The position numbers were made by a program, and so were the translations under genes. Of a stretch of DNA of 64,000 bases, positions 8,515 through 17,129 are shown in pieces. Positions within the stretch are counted from its first letter, which is position 1. The number at the start of each line of letters is the position of its first letter. Location of the stretch: positions 62,001-126,000 of the forward strand of contig NZ_MUNW01000062.1 in NCBI RefSeq assembly GCF_002002725.1. Reading direction: 5' to 3'. The notes under the pieces are model-generated. The model did no database searches. It saw only the letters and a list, made by a program, of their open reading frames with translations, and was not told the DNA's origin. The stretch comes from Sinorhizobium sp. A49 (GTDB lineage Bacteria > Pseudomonadota > Alphaproteobacteria > Rhizobiales > Rhizobiaceae).

Positions 8515-8847
8515 ATGAAATGTAAGATCGCCCTGACCGCTCTTGCCATTTTTGCCGCAACGACGGCCACCGCAAGTGCTGAGGATCTCGTCTTTCAGCT
8601 GAAGAACAAGACGAAAGCCGTACTGACGAACTTCTATACGTCGCCGGTCGGCGTCGACCAGTGGGAAGACGATGTCTTCGGGCGGCAGGTGCTTAATCCG
8701 GGCGAGAGCATGGAAATTACCATCGCCGACGGACGCGATGTCTGCAAATACGACATGCGCTTCGAATTCGAGGAAGGCTCCGGTCTCGATACGACCGAAG
8801 ACACGCAGGACCTCTGCGAGTTGGGCGAGTACTCCATACACGAATGA
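8515..8847 (+). CDS. Conserved periplasmic protein of unknown function
   Basis: 110-residue secreted protein. Residues 1-22 (MKCKIALTALAIFAATTATA) form a signal peptide cut after ASA. The mature part is acidic and has two Cys residues (in DVCKYD and DLCELG) that could form a disulfide in the periplasm. LKNKTKAVLTNFYTSPVGVD suggests a small beta-rich domain. It has a strong Shine-Dalgarno GGAGGAA upstream. I recognise it only as a family of short rhizobial proteins without assigned function. It lies between an empty region and the convergent lexA gene. Confidence 0.7.
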   Translation: MKCKIALTALAIFAATTATASAEDLVFQLKNKTKAVLTNFYTSPVGVDQWEDDVFGRQVLNPGESMEITIADGRDVCKYDMRFEFEEGSGLDTTEDTQDLCELGEYSIHE

Positions 8848-8967
8848 AAATTGTCGAGTGCTTAAAGCGCTCGACTTGATCACTTCCGTCTCGCTACCCC
8901 TTGAGGTGGCGAGACGTTCAAGCATAAGAAGGCCCTTCCAGCAGGAAGACAGCCAACGTCATCTGGC

Positions 8968-9687
8968 TTAGTGATAGCGGCGGATCAAGCCGACGAGCTT
9001 GCCCTGTATCTTGACGCGATCGGGGCCGAAGATGCGTGTCTCGTAGGCCGGATTGGCCGCCTCGAGCGCAATCGACGCGCCTTTGCGCCGGAAGCGTTTC
9101 AACGTCGCTTCCTCGTCATCGACAAGCGCGACGATGATGTCGCCGGGGTTGGCTGTCGTGGCATTGCGTATGATCACCGTGTCGCCATCGAAGATGCCGG
9201 CCTCGATCATCGAATCACCTTTCACTTCAAGGGCATAGTGCTCGCCGCTGCCGATCATATCGAGCGGCACCGTAATATCGTGCGTGTTGTTCTGTATCGC
9301 CGAGATCGGTACGCCGGCGGCAATACGGCCCATGACCGGAACCGAGACGGAGTTGTTGTCTGCCACCGGCGGCGCTTTTGCGGCAGCCGGGGCGGGCGCA
9401 GGAGATTTGCCGAGGCTTCCCTCGATGACGCTTGGTGAAAACCCGCGACGCGGCTGAGCGTTTCCCGCGTAAGCTTCCGGCAGCTTGATGACCTCAAGCG
9501 CGCGCGCGCGATTGGGAAGGCGCCGAATGAAACCACGTTCCTCGAGCGCCGTAATCAGCCGGTGAATGCCCGACTTCGATGCCAGGTCGAGTGCATCCTT
9601 CATCTCGTCGAAGGATGGCGGAACACCAGACTCCTTCATGCGTTCGTGGATGAAAAGAAGCAATTCCTGTTGCTTGCGGGTCAGCAT
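8968..9687 (-). CDS. lexA: SOS response repressor LexA
   Basis: Represses DNA-damage genes and cleaves itself when stimulated by RecA filaments. The 239-residue protein has the N-terminal winged HTH ([16 protein letters not shown], then [10 protein letters not shown]), a Pro/Ala-rich linker, the Ala-Gly autocleavage site in RIAAGVP, the catalytic Ser in GDSMIEAG and the catalytic Lys in ATLKRFRR. The start is the ATG at 9687, matching the usual MLTRKQ N-terminus; an upstream in-frame ATG at 9720 lies close to the promoter. A LexA box sits between its -35 and -10 elements, showing autoregulation. It is convergent with the upstream small periplasmic gene. Confidence 0.97.
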   Translation of the reverse strand: MLTRKQQELLLFIHERMKESGVPPSFDEMKDALDLASKSGIHRLITALEERGFIRRLPNRARALEVIKLPEAYAGNAQPRRGFSPSVIEGSLGKSPAPAPAAAKAPPVADNNSVSVPVMGRIAAGVPISAIQNNTHDITVPLDMIGSGEHYALEVKGDSMIEAGIFDGDTVIIRNATTANPGDIIVALVDDEEATLKRFRRKGASIALEAANPAYETRIFGPDRVKIQGKLVGLIRRYH

Positions 9688-9726
9688 GGCAAGTCGCTCC
9701 AGAGGCGTGAAACAAATCAAGAACAG

Positions 9727-9755
9727 ACACTATCTGTTCCATATGTGTTCCGCAA
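9727..9755 (-). promoter_or_regulatory. lexA promoter with embedded LexA box
   Basis: On the minus strand TTGCGG (-35) and TAGTGT (-10) are separated by 17 bp. The LexA box GTTC-N7-GTTC lies inside the spacer at 9736-9750 (GAAC-N7-GAAC on the lexA strand), the alphaproteobacterial SOS consensus. Bound LexA would block RNA polymerase directly. A further GAAC occurs at 9721-9724. Confidence 0.88.
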
Positions 9756-9867
9756 GTGCCTAAAATTCGGTGAATGTTGTATCAATTGTGCGCCTATCGG
9801 CTGCCTCGGTGCTGGGCATGCCATGCGGAGCTGCTATGCCTCGCGCTTTTCACGGAATGAGGGTGCA

Positions 9868-10107
9868 ATGAAAAAGCTGATTCGAATCCTGTTGACGATC
9901 GTCATCGCAACGACCGTCGTCCTCGGGTTTCGCTGGTATCAATACGTCGACAACAGGCAGAGCCCGTTCGATGAAGTCGGCATCGCATTGAACGCGATGA
10001 TGCCGGGGCCGGTCCGCCAGTGGGGTTGTGGCCGGCTAAAGCGCACCTTCGGCAACGGACTGCCGCCGCACGGATGCGCAGCCAGTAACGGAAGCGAGTG
10101 GGAATAG
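9868..10107 (+). CDS. Small membrane-anchored protein, function unknown
   Basis: 79-residue protein that starts MKKLIRILLTIVIATTVVLG, an N-terminal helix that is either an uncleaved anchor or a signal peptide. The rest is a short polar domain with two Cys residues (WGCGRL and PHGCAA) that could pair in the periplasm. The ATG at 9868 follows a GAGGG ribosome-binding site. It lies upstream of and divergent from lexA, about 180 bp away, so it might share the lexA control region, although the LexA box is far from its start. The family was not recognised. Confidence 0.6.
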   Translation: MKKLIRILLTIVIATTVVLGFRWYQYVDNRQSPFDEVGIALNAMMPGPVRQWGCGRLKRTFGNGLPPHGCAASNGSEWE

Positions 10108-10156
10108 CTCGGCAATAAGCCGTTGCAAGGCGGGCATCAAAGAAGGAGAGGGCGTT

Positions 10157-10444
10157 TCAAGCCGGCTGCGTTGCAGAACAGGCGTCCTCGAATTCCTTCA
10201 CGGTCTCGGCCGAGTTGTCCTCCGGCAGCACCGCATCTGCCGCGTCGGTCGCGACCGGCGTGTCGCCTTGATAGACGAACGACTGGATATAATAGGCGAT
10301 CGAGCCTTTCCAGACATTCCGACCGTCGATCTGCTGGCAGGGGATGGCCAATTCGAAGTCGGTTTGCAGGTCGTCGACCGTGGCCGCGCTGAGGGCGATG
10401 TGGGGCGATGCGATAATCGAGGCGATAAGCAAGGCTGCAAGCAC
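10157..10444 (-). CDS. Small secreted protein, function unknown
   Basis: 95-residue protein from a GTG start; an in-frame stop lies shortly upstream, which limits alternatives. The N-terminus MLAALLIASIIASPHIALSA is a signal peptide. The mature part is acidic (DDLQTDFELA, ETVKEFEDAC) with two Cys residues that may bridge. It resembles no family I can name. It is convergent with the plus-strand small gene ending at 10107. It could be periplasmic. Confidence 0.55.
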   Translation of the reverse strand: MLAALLIASIIASPHIALSAATVDDLQTDFELAIPCQQIDGRNVWKGSIAYYIQSFVYQGDTPVATDAADAVLPEDNSAETVKEFEDACSATQPA

Positions 10445-10919
10445 GATGGACGTCCGCTAGGTCAGAAGTGGTGCCGATAGATTGGTTAACGATGTGAACC
10501 GTGCTTTCGTTCCGGAGTCCAGCAAGCAGACCGCGTACCGCGCGGTGTTCAACAGTTCTTTGCGAAAGACGATGACGACTCTTCAAGCTGTGGCCGCGAA
10601 GACACGAAGATTGGCGGGAAGAGCGAGCGTTTCGGGGCATTTTTTACTCCTCCGGCATCGACCTCAGGCGGCATGGCTGGCGGCGGATCGATCTTCGCGG
10701 CTGCAATCGGGACGATTGGCAAGTGCCGCCGCCCGCAGTGTTCCTTGTGTCTGCGGGAAGGTTCACGCGCCGGTCGGGTGTCCTGCGGAGCCGGCATCAT
10801 TTCTGGTTTCTCGTCGCGGGACCAGTCGCCCAGGATGTGCGGAGACGTGCACATCCCGTCCGACTGGCCACTGATAAAACGTACAGGCGTATTTGGTTCA
10901 CGAAGTCGGAGCGGCTGCC
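10445..10919. other. Intergenic region, no gene recognised
   Basis: 475 bp. Overlapping open frames occur on both strands, but all have low-complexity Arg/Ser/Pro composition typical of GC-rich non-coding DNA and none has a ribosome-binding site. Confidence 0.45.
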
Positions 10920-11063
10920 TTACTTCTTGTCTTTCTTGCCCAAAGAGAAGCTGCTGCCTGCAAGCTTCACCTGGGAGCCTTCTGGCGTAACGGCGGCTTT
11001 GACGGTCTTGTCCTTCTTGGGCTTTCTAACCTCGCGGTTGCTTCGCACTTGACCTTTTGCCAT
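10920..11063 (-). CDS. 47-residue basic protein, function unknown
   Basis: Tiny Lys/Arg-rich protein starting MAKGQVRSNREVRKPKKDK and ending SFSLGKKDKK. There is no membrane segment and no Cys. The high charge suggests nucleic-acid or ribosome association, but this is only a guess from composition. AGGAG lies 7-8 nt before the ATG at 11063. Similar short basic proteins are common in Rhizobiales genomes, as far as I recall. The longer open frame upstream of this start looks non-coding. Confidence 0.65.
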   Translation of the reverse strand: MAKGQVRSNREVRKPKKDKTVKAAVTPEGSQVKLAGSSFSLGKKDKK

Positions 11064-11242
11064 GATCGTCTCCTTGGAAAGGCGTGCCGGGGAGCCCTTG
11101 TGGGCGCCGAATGACCGGCGGACTAGCGTGCATTGATACGGCCGGAAGTCAATGACGGCGCTCGGTGTGCATTGGTTCGGGCGGGCGGCATGGCCTGCAA
11201 TGAAGTCGGTGTTCCGCTGGTGTGATTGTAACACCGCTTCGG

Positions 11243-11530
11243 CTATTTGCCGCGACCCTGAGATGCTGTCGTAGGCCCAATCACGGCGGCGACTTCGGTG
11301 ATCCTGTTGGCCGGAAATCCGCTTCTTTCTGCATGTTCGCGAATAACGTCGGCGGTTGGCGCCTCGTGGACGCAATAAATCTTGTCGCCGGCGACATAGC
11401 TGGTGATCCATGTGTAGGGCACGCCAAGATCTGCAACGACCGCGTTGGATTTCGCCGACAGCGCGCAGAGGTCGTCCTGACTAAGCTTGTCGGCTCCGGG
11501 TACTTCACGCTCTATGATGAAGGTGGGCAT
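11243..11530 (-). CDS. DUF4242-type small protein
   Basis: 95-residue cytoplasmic protein beginning MPTFIIEREVPGADKLSQDD and containing WITSYVAGDKIYCVHEAP, the ferredoxin-like pattern of the DUF4242 (nickel-responsive regulator-like) family. Members are single-domain proteins of 80-100 residues; their function is not settled, though a nickel-binding role has been described for an actinobacterial member. A good ribosome-binding site (GAGGAACTG) precedes the ATG. It is a single gene with no clear operon partner. Confidence 0.8.
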   Translation of the reverse strand: MPTFIIEREVPGADKLSQDDLCALSAKSNAVVADLGVPYTWITSYVAGDKIYCVHEAPTADVIREHAERSGFPANRITEVAAVIGPTTASQGRGK

Positions 11531-11848
11531 CGCTCAGTTCCTCAACTGTTGGATGACCACATATGAAGGCGCCCTAATGAAGCGGGAGTCAACGTTTTCG
11601 GTTACCATAAGCCGTATCACGGCGATTTACCGGATGTCTCCGGAGCCCGGTCGAAAGTCGCTTTCAGTTCGCTTTCAAGCGAGCCGGATCGAGCGGTTGG
11701 AGCGTTCGCAACCCTTGTCATATCGAGATTGGTGGGGTGCCCGATCGCGTTCGATAGCCCCAGCTCAACCTTTTCGGACCTTGCGCCAAGTATTGGCGAT
11801 TGGGCGGACGAGCTGACACTTTCTATGGCGAGAAATAACGACTGCAAC

Positions 11849-12013
11849 TCAGTAGCTGAGACGGAAGCCGCCGGGACTTGCTGCCGATGGGTCCGGCACC
11901 GGCGATGGGCCTTGCCATTGGGCGTAGGTCGTGTTGGCGTCACCAGTGCTTGCGCATCCGGAAAGGGTCAGAAGGGCGAGAAAAGCGGCTGTCGTCAGAT
12001 GTTTAAGAGGCAT
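11849..12013 (-). CDS. Small lipoprotein, function unknown
   Basis: 54-residue protein MPLKHLTTAAFLALLTLSGC with a lipobox LSGC, so Cys20 would be lipidated and the 34-residue mature chain anchored in a membrane. The mature part is Pro/Ser-rich with no domain. GGAGA lies 6 nt before the ATG. Short lipoproteins like this are frequent in rhizobia, but I cannot assign a function. tRNA-Ser lies about 230 bp upstream on the same strand. Confidence 0.68.
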   Translation of the reverse strand: MPLKHLTTAAFLALLTLSGCASTGDANTTYAQWQGPSPVPDPSAASPGGFRLSY

Positions 12014-12240
12014 GGATTTCTCCAGTTGCGGGAGATTGCCCAGGCCTCGATAGGCCGGAATCAGACTTTCCCTCAAATCCTCGGGGATGGCAAGCAGACC
12101 TGGCGGCCGCCTTCCAAATGCACGCCTCAACACTGGCGCGACGGTAGGGCGTGCGCACGCCAAAGCGACAACAGGACACCGCCAAAACATTCGCCTTGCG
12201 GTCGAGCACGATCTTGAATGGCAAGAAATGAGACAGTTGA

Positions 12241-12330
12241 TGGCGGAGGAGGTGGGATTCGAACCCACGGTACGCTTTCACGCACGCCGGTTTTCAAGAC
12301 CGGTGCCTTAAACCGCTCGGCCACTCCTCC
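12241..12330 (-). tRNA. tRNA-Ser (TGA)
   Basis: 90-nt type II tRNA on the minus strand with acceptor GGAGGAG/CTCCTCC, anticodon loop CTTGAAA (anticodon UGA), a long variable arm (GCGTGCGTGAAAGCGTACC), a GGTTCGAATCC T-loop and an encoded CCA. It is isolated. Confidence 0.96.
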
Positions 12331-12607
12331 GGGCAGGGCGTTATTGCGCGAAGGCTTGTCACTTTGCAAGATTTAACATGCGTCGGCGGCAAGATTTTCT
12401 GAGCGCGCCAGCTTACCCTTCCGTCTCGGTAACCATTCGTAAACCATAACCGGAGATTTCGGGCGGCGGGCTGTCCGCCGGTTCGCAATTTTGCCTTGTT
12501 GCTGTCATGATTAATCGACTGTTCCGTTTCGGGACGCCGAGATTTCCGCTTGGGGGCAAGAGTGGAAGGTTTCGAGTACGGCTTGTTCGAATGATGTTGT
12601 GGGACAG

Positions 12608-13639
12608 ATGACATCCAGTAAAAATGCGGCATATCTGATCAAGGGATTGCGCCTTGCGGCGGTTCCCGTGCTTTGCGCAACGCTTGCGGCGTGCGGATCG
12701 ACGTCCAGTATCAAGAAGAGCAAGCCGAGGAGCAAAGAATACTTTGCCGAGTCGGTTTATGGCGTGAAGGCGAGCCCCCGTGTCGCTACCGGCAAGAACA
12801 TCCCGAAGGGCGGTGGCCGGTTCCAGGTCGGTAAAGCCTATCAGGTCAAGGGCAAGTGGTATCAGCCGAAGGAAGATTTCGGCTACAACAAGACCGGTGT
12901 CGCGTCCTGGTATGGTTCGGCTTTCCATGGACGCCTGACCGCCAATGGCGAGGTCTACGACAAGCTCCATCTTTCGGCGGCCCACCCGACATTCCCGTTG
13001 CCGAGCTATGCGCGCGTCACCAATACTGAAAACGGCACCTCCGTCATCGTTCGGGTGAACGATCGCGGCCCCTATGAATATGGCCGGATCATTGACGTAT
13101 CCTCGAAGACGGCGGATCTGCTCGACATCAAGCAGAAGGGCAGTGCCAAGGTTCGTGTGCAATATGTCGGTCGTGCACCGCTCGAAGGCAACGACATGCC
13201 CTATCTCATGGCGTCCTACGTCAAGAAGGGCGACCGGAGCCCGGGCGTAATGCCGGAGGGCCAGATCGCGACCGGCGTGATGGTTGCCTCGAATGAGCCG
13301 ATGCGCAATCAGCTCGGCACGCTCACCATCCCGTCCAAATCGTCGCTCGATGCAAGCAGCCCGGTGACAGCCCTTGCGGCACCCGTCCCGCAGTTTTCCG
13401 CACCGCAGTCGCTGGAAGAATTCGTGATGCTGCCGGAGATCGGTCCCATCCCGCGCGAGCGGCCGGAATACATTCCGATGCCGGACGGCAACATGGCCTA
13501 TGCGGCAGCCTATGTGGAAGTGCGGGTGAGCGATGCCAAATCGCCGTTTGAAGCGATCATGGTCGAGACCAATCCGCTTACGCCCGATGCAATCGTTGCC
13601 CATGCCAGGCGTGAAGGCAGAACCGGCTCGATCCGGTAG
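12608..13639 (+). CDS. rlpA: RlpA-family septal lytic transglycosylase / rare lipoprotein A
   Basis: Envelope lipoprotein that in studied species cleaves naked glycan strands at the septum. The 343-residue protein has a lipoprotein signal with lipobox LAAC (Cys at about 29), then the double-psi beta-barrel core: GVASWYGSAFHGRLTANGE, VRVNDRGPYEYGRIIDVS. The latter holds the conserved Asp of the active site. The C-terminal 120 residues are Pro-rich and lack a recognisable SPOR domain. A GTG at 12599 is an alternative start three codons upstream. It is followed after 60 bp by a carboxypeptidase-like gene on the same strand, which suggests a shared role in peptidoglycan remodelling. Confidence 0.88.
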   Translation: MTSSKNAAYLIKGLRLAAVPVLCATLAACGSTSSIKKSKPRSKEYFAESVYGVKASPRVATGKNIPKGGGRFQVGKAYQVKGKWYQPKEDFGYNKTGVASWYGSAFHGRLTANGEVYDKLHLSAAHPTFPLPSYARVTNTENGTSVIVRVNDRGPYEYGRIIDVSSKTADLLDIKQKGSAKVRVQYVGRAPLEGNDMPYLMASYVKKGDRSPGVMPEGQIATGVMVASNEPMRNQLGTLTIPSKSSLDASSPVTALAAPVPQFSAPQSLEEFVMLPEIGPIPRERPEYIPMPDGNMAYAAAYVEVRVSDAKSPFEAIMVETNPLTPDAIVAHARREGRTGSIR

Positions 13640-13699
13640 CTCGGGACGTTGTGCCATTCTGACGACGCTGCTATGCCCAACGGGAAACCGGAGTTTCCC

Positions 13700-14860
13700 A
13701 TGCGCTTGAAGATGCTTTCGGTCGTGTTTGGTTGCGCGGCGTTGCTTGCGGGCGCTGCTGCGGCCCAGACGCCACCGGTGGCGTTCGACACCAAGGCCAA
13801 ACAGATCCTGTTGGTGGATGCCGAAACCGGCACCGTCCTGTTCTCCCGTGCCGAGAACGACCCCGTTCCACCCGCCTCGCTTGCGAAGTTGATGACGATG
13901 GAAGTCGTCGCCGAGGCGATCGCCAAGGGTGAGCTGTCGGCCGAAACTGTCTTCGAGGTTTCGGAACACGCCTGGCGCACCGGCGGCGCACCGTCTGGCA
14001 CCTCGACGATGTTCGCGGCGTTGAAGTCACGCGTCCGCGTGGCCGATCTGCTGCAGGGTGTCGCCGTTCAGCTTGCCAATGATGCCTGCATCATCCTTGG
14101 TGAGGGGATGGCCGGCACTGAAGCCGCCTTTGCCGAAAAAATGACGGCCCGTGCCCGCGTGCTCGGGATGCCAATAGCCACCTTCCGCAATGCGACCGGT
14201 CTGCCGGATCCGCAGAACCAGATCACCATGAGCGAACTGGTGGCTTTGACCCGTCATCTGCACGAGGCGCACCCCGATCTCTATCGGCTCTACGCGCAGC
14301 CTGAATTCGAGTGGAACAAGATCCTTCAACGCAACAAGAACCCGTTGATTGCGGCCAATGTCGGGGTCGACGGTGTGGCGACGGGGTTTGCGGAAGGCTA
14401 CGGCTTTTCGCTGGCGGCCTCGATGCAGCGCGGCGATCGCCGTGTCTATCTCGCGATGGGGGGCCTTGAGACCGATAAGGAACGCACCGAGGAAAGCCGC
14501 AAGGTGCTCGATTGGGCAATGACGGCGTTTGAAAAGCGGCGGATCTTTGCTGATGGCGAAGCGATCGGCGAAGCCAGCATCTACGGTGGCGCCGCGCCGC
14601 ATGTGGCGCTTGTTGCCGGCGGACCGGTCGATGTGCTGTTGCCGGTCAGCAATCCGGAGCGCCTGACGGCCCGCGTCGTCTACAAATGGCCCCTGCGCGC
14701 GCCGGTCGAAGCGGGTGCCGAAGTGGGCGTCGTGAGACTTTGGAACGGCGAAAAGCTGTTGCGCGAGGTGCCCGTCAAAACCGCCGAGGCTGTGGGGCAG
14801 GGCACCTTGGCAAGCCGTGCGCTCGATGCGCTCCAGGAATTGCTCTTCTTCTGGCTGTAA
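13700..14860 (+). CDS. D-alanyl-D-alanine carboxypeptidase (PBP5/DacF family) with degraded active-site motifs
   Basis: The family trims the terminal D-Ala from peptidoglycan pentapeptides in the periplasm. This 386-residue protein has a signal peptide (MRLKMLSVVFGCAALLAG, then AAAAQ), the S-x-x-K motif intact as SLAK (Ser60, Lys63), and the PBP5-type C-terminal beta domain followed by an amphipathic end (LQELLFFWL). But the second motif S-x-N reads L-A-N (125-127) and K-T-G reads A-T-G (227-229), so two catalytic residues are missing. It may be inactive or have another role. The start at 13700 follows CCGGAG; an earlier ATG at 13649 is out of register with the signal peptide. It lies directly after rlpA and before tmk. 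Confidence 0.85.
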   Translation: MRLKMLSVVFGCAALLAGAAAAQTPPVAFDTKAKQILLVDAETGTVLFSRAENDPVPPASLAKLMTMEVVAEAIAKGELSAETVFEVSEHAWRTGGAPSGTSTMFAALKSRVRVADLLQGVAVQLANDACIILGEGMAGTEAAFAEKMTARARVLGMPIATFRNATGLPDPQNQITMSELVALTRHLHEAHPDLYRLYAQPEFEWNKILQRNKNPLIAANVGVDGVATGFAEGYGFSLAASMQRGDRRVYLAMGGLETDKERTEESRKVLDWAMTAFEKRRIFADGEAIGEASIYGGAAPHVALVAGGPVDVLLPVSNPERLTARVVYKWPLRAPVEAGAEVGVVRLWNGEKLLREVPVKTAEAVGQGTLASRALDALQELLFFWL

Positions 14861-14940
14861 CAAAACCGGTCCCAGTGGTTTCATCGTTTGGGCCAATCGG
14901 CTAAACAGGGCAAAATTGCATGCCGATATAGGAAAGCACC

Positions 14941-15621
14941 GTGCCGCTGGCAAAAGGTCTGTTTGTAACATTCGAGGGCGGGGAAGGGGCCGGCAAGTCG
15001 ACCCAATTGCGCCTGCTCGCCGATTCTCTGCGATCGCTTGGCTATGAAGTGCTGACGACACGCGAGCCCGGCGGATCTGTCGGTGCCGAGGCGGTGCGCC
15101 ACGTGTTGCTGTCGGGGGCTGCCGAAGCCTTTGGCGTGCGAATGGAAGCTATTCTGTTTGCAGCGGCGCGCAGCGATCATGTCGAAGAGGTCATCCGGCC
15201 GGCGCTGTCCAGGGGAACGATCGTGCTTTGCGACCGGTTCATGGATTCCTCGCGCGTCTACCAGGGCATCACCGGCAATCTGGAACCGGCCTTCGTCGAG
15301 ACGCTCGAGCGGGTAGCGATCAACGGTGTCATGCCTGATCGAACCGTTATTTTCGATCTGCCGGCGAATATCGGTCTCGACCGTGCCCAGCGCCGCGCCG
15401 GCGATGACAGGCCAGACCGGTTCGAAAAGGAAGAACTGGAGACGCACGAAAAGCGCCGCGAGGCTTTCCTCGACATCGCAAAGGCCGATCCAAACAGGTG
15501 TCGCATCATCGACGCGACGCAATCCGCCGAGGCGATTGCCGCCGAGGTGCTCGGTCTCCTTGAAAACCTGCTCGCAAACGCCGAAATGTCCGAGCCTACA
15601 TCCACAGGTTCCGCACCATGA
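14941..15621 (+). CDS. tmk: Thymidylate kinase
   Basis: Phosphorylates dTMP to dTDP for DNA synthesis. The 226-residue protein has the P-loop [11 protein letters not shown] (about 11-21), the DR-containing motif CDRFMDSS, a TREPGG segment and the LID-region Arg residues ([15 protein letters not shown]). The start is GTG at 14941, matching the usual MxxGxFITFEG N-terminus. The last four bases (ATGA) overlap the holB start, so the two are translationally coupled, the standard tmk-holB arrangement. The C-terminus is a few residues longer than average. Confidence 0.96.
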   Translation: MPLAKGLFVTFEGGEGAGKSTQLRLLADSLRSLGYEVLTTREPGGSVGAEAVRHVLLSGAAEAFGVRMEAILFAAARSDHVEEVIRPALSRGTIVLCDRFMDSSRVYQGITGNLEPAFVETLERVAINGVMPDRTVIFDLPANIGLDRAQRRAGDDRPDRFEKEELETHEKRREAFLDIAKADPNRCRIIDATQSAEAIAAEVLGLLENLLANAEMSEPTSTGSAP

Positions 15622-16649
15622 CGACGGAGACGCCCGGTGTGCTCGAAGGGGCAATTGCCCCGGTCCAGAACGACCGGCTGTTCGGCCATGAGCAGGCGGA
15701 AGCATTTCTGGCGCAGAGCTACCGATCGGGCAAGGGGCACCATGCCATCCTGATCGAAGGACCGGAGGGGATTGGTAAGGCAACGCTTGCGTTTCGGTTC
15801 GCCAGCCACATCCTCAATCACCCGGATCCGGCGACAGCGCCCGAACGGCTTGGGGATCCCGACCCTGCGTCGATCGTCAGCCGGCAACTGGCCTCCGGCG
15901 CGTCACATAACCTTTTGCATCTGACGCGGCCGGTTGACGAAAAGACCGGCAGGGTCAAGGGCGCGATCACCGTCGACGAAGTGCGAAGGGCCGGCAAGTT
16001 CTTCGCCCAGACATCGGGCACCGGCAACTGGCGTATCGTCATCATCGACCCGGCCGACGATCTCAACCGCAATGCCGCCAACGCCATTCTGAAAATTCTG
16101 GAAGAGCCGCCGCGTCGGTCGTTGTTCCTGGTGCTGACGCATGCGCCGGGTAAGCTGTTGCCGACGATCCGTTCGCGTTGCCTGCCGCTGCGGTTGAAGC
16201 CGCTGGAGCCGCCGGCGCTGCGCCAGGCGCTCGACCACCTGGGCTTTGATCTCCAGAGCGAGAATGCTGACCGCATTCTCGCCTCGGCCAACGGCAGCGT
16301 CGCGGAGGCGCTGAAGCTGATCAACTACGGTGGTCTGGAGATTGCCGCGACCTTCGAAGGTATCCTTGCTGGGCAGGGGCCGGCGATCCGCAAGGACATG
16401 CACAAGCTTGCCGACGTTCTCTCGGCAAAGGACAGCGAAACGATCTTCGACTTCTTCACATCGTTGCTGACCGGTCGGCTCATGCGCGAGGCCCGCGATG
16501 CGGCCGTTGCCGGCGATATCATGCGCGCCGAACGTTTCGCCCGGCTTTCGGCCGCGACCGGCGAACGTCTCACGGTGAGCGACGCCTACAATCTCGATCG
16601 CAAGCAGACCATTCTTTCGCTGCTGGACGACGTCAAGGCGGCGCTATAG
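15618..16649 (+). CDS. holB: DNA polymerase III subunit delta'
   Basis: Part of the clamp loader that places the beta clamp on primed DNA. The 343-residue AAA+ protein has a Walker A-like [12 protein letters not shown], a DEVR segment, a [21 protein letters not shown] stretch containing the SRC-type region, and NPARxx-like Arg positions in [14 protein letters not shown]. Length suits alphaproteobacterial HolB. It overlaps tmk by 4 bp and meets the convergent MazG-like gene tail-to-tail with a 6-bp overlap. Confidence 0.95.
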   Translation: MTTETPGVLEGAIAPVQNDRLFGHEQAEAFLAQSYRSGKGHHAILIEGPEGIGKATLAFRFASHILNHPDPATAPERLGDPDPASIVSRQLASGASHNLLHLTRPVDEKTGRVKGAITVDEVRRAGKFFAQTSGTGNWRIVIIDPADDLNRNAANAILKILEEPPRRSLFLVLTHAPGKLLPTIRSRCLPLRLKPLEPPALRQALDHLGFDLQSENADRILASANGSVAEALKLINYGGLEIAATFEGILAGQGPAIRKDMHKLADVLSAKDSETIFDFFTSLLTGRLMREARDAAVAGDIMRAERFARLSAATGERLTVSDAYNLDRKQTILSLLDDVKAAL

Positions 16650-16949
16650 CTCGACCTGAAACTTCCATTTGCGTTTGATCGCCGCGACGAGATCGAGATC
16701 GTGATGGTGGGCGAAAAGCAGCACGTGACCCAGCAGATCTGCCGCTTCGTCGGCCATATCGGTCTGGATTTCGTCTTCTGACTTTCCATGCCGCCTGCCG
16801 CGGCCGCTGCGCTTGTTCCAGGCTTGGGTCAGTTCGCCGATTTCCTCTTGCATCTTCAGGATAAACCAGTCGGCATCCCGCTCGATGCCGTTGTCTTCGG
16901 CGTAGCGGGCAGACGCTGCTTCAAATTGACGCTCAAGACGGCGCAGCAT
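16644..16949 (-). CDS. MazG-like nucleotide pyrophosphohydrolase
   Basis: 101-residue protein with the all-alpha NTP-PPase signature: EEIGELTQAW (the first E-x-x-E metal site, about 35-44) and DEAADLLGHVLLFAHHHDLD (the second E/D-x-x-D site, about 67-86). Such enzymes hydrolyse (d)NTPs to monophosphates to clear aberrant nucleotides. It is single-domain and short, unlike two-domain MazG. It ends within the holB stop region on the opposite strand. The exact substrate is unknown. Confidence 0.85.
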   Translation of the reverse strand: MLRRLERQFEAASARYAEDNGIERDADWFILKMQEEIGELTQAWNKRSGRGRRHGKSEDEIQTDMADEAADLLGHVLLFAHHHDLDLVAAIKRKWKFQVEL

Positions 16950-17129
16950 GGCGATTCCCCCTGTGTTAGTTTCCGTTTTGTTCTATTGTTTTGTTCGCTT
17001 TTGCACAAGCAGGCGTAGCGTCCGGCCAGTGCTTTCCAAGCCGGCTTTTCTCCCATCTCCCGGTTCCTTCCTTGCCGCGTATGCGCTAAGAGCGTCGGTA
17101 GCTTCATCCGAGATAGATTGAATCCGCCT

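Noticed and set aside
10549-10854. 101-codon minus-strand frame between the small secreted protein and the 47-residue basic protein
   Set aside because: Low-complexity composition, no signal peptide or domain, no credible ribosome-binding site.
12413-13969. 518-codon minus-strand open frame over rlpA and the carboxypeptidase gene
   Set aside because: Spans two real genes on the other strand and has low-complexity composition.
16980-16996. GTTC-N9-GTTC near metG, like a LexA box
   Set aside because: Spacing is 9 instead of 7, so it does not match the SOS box.
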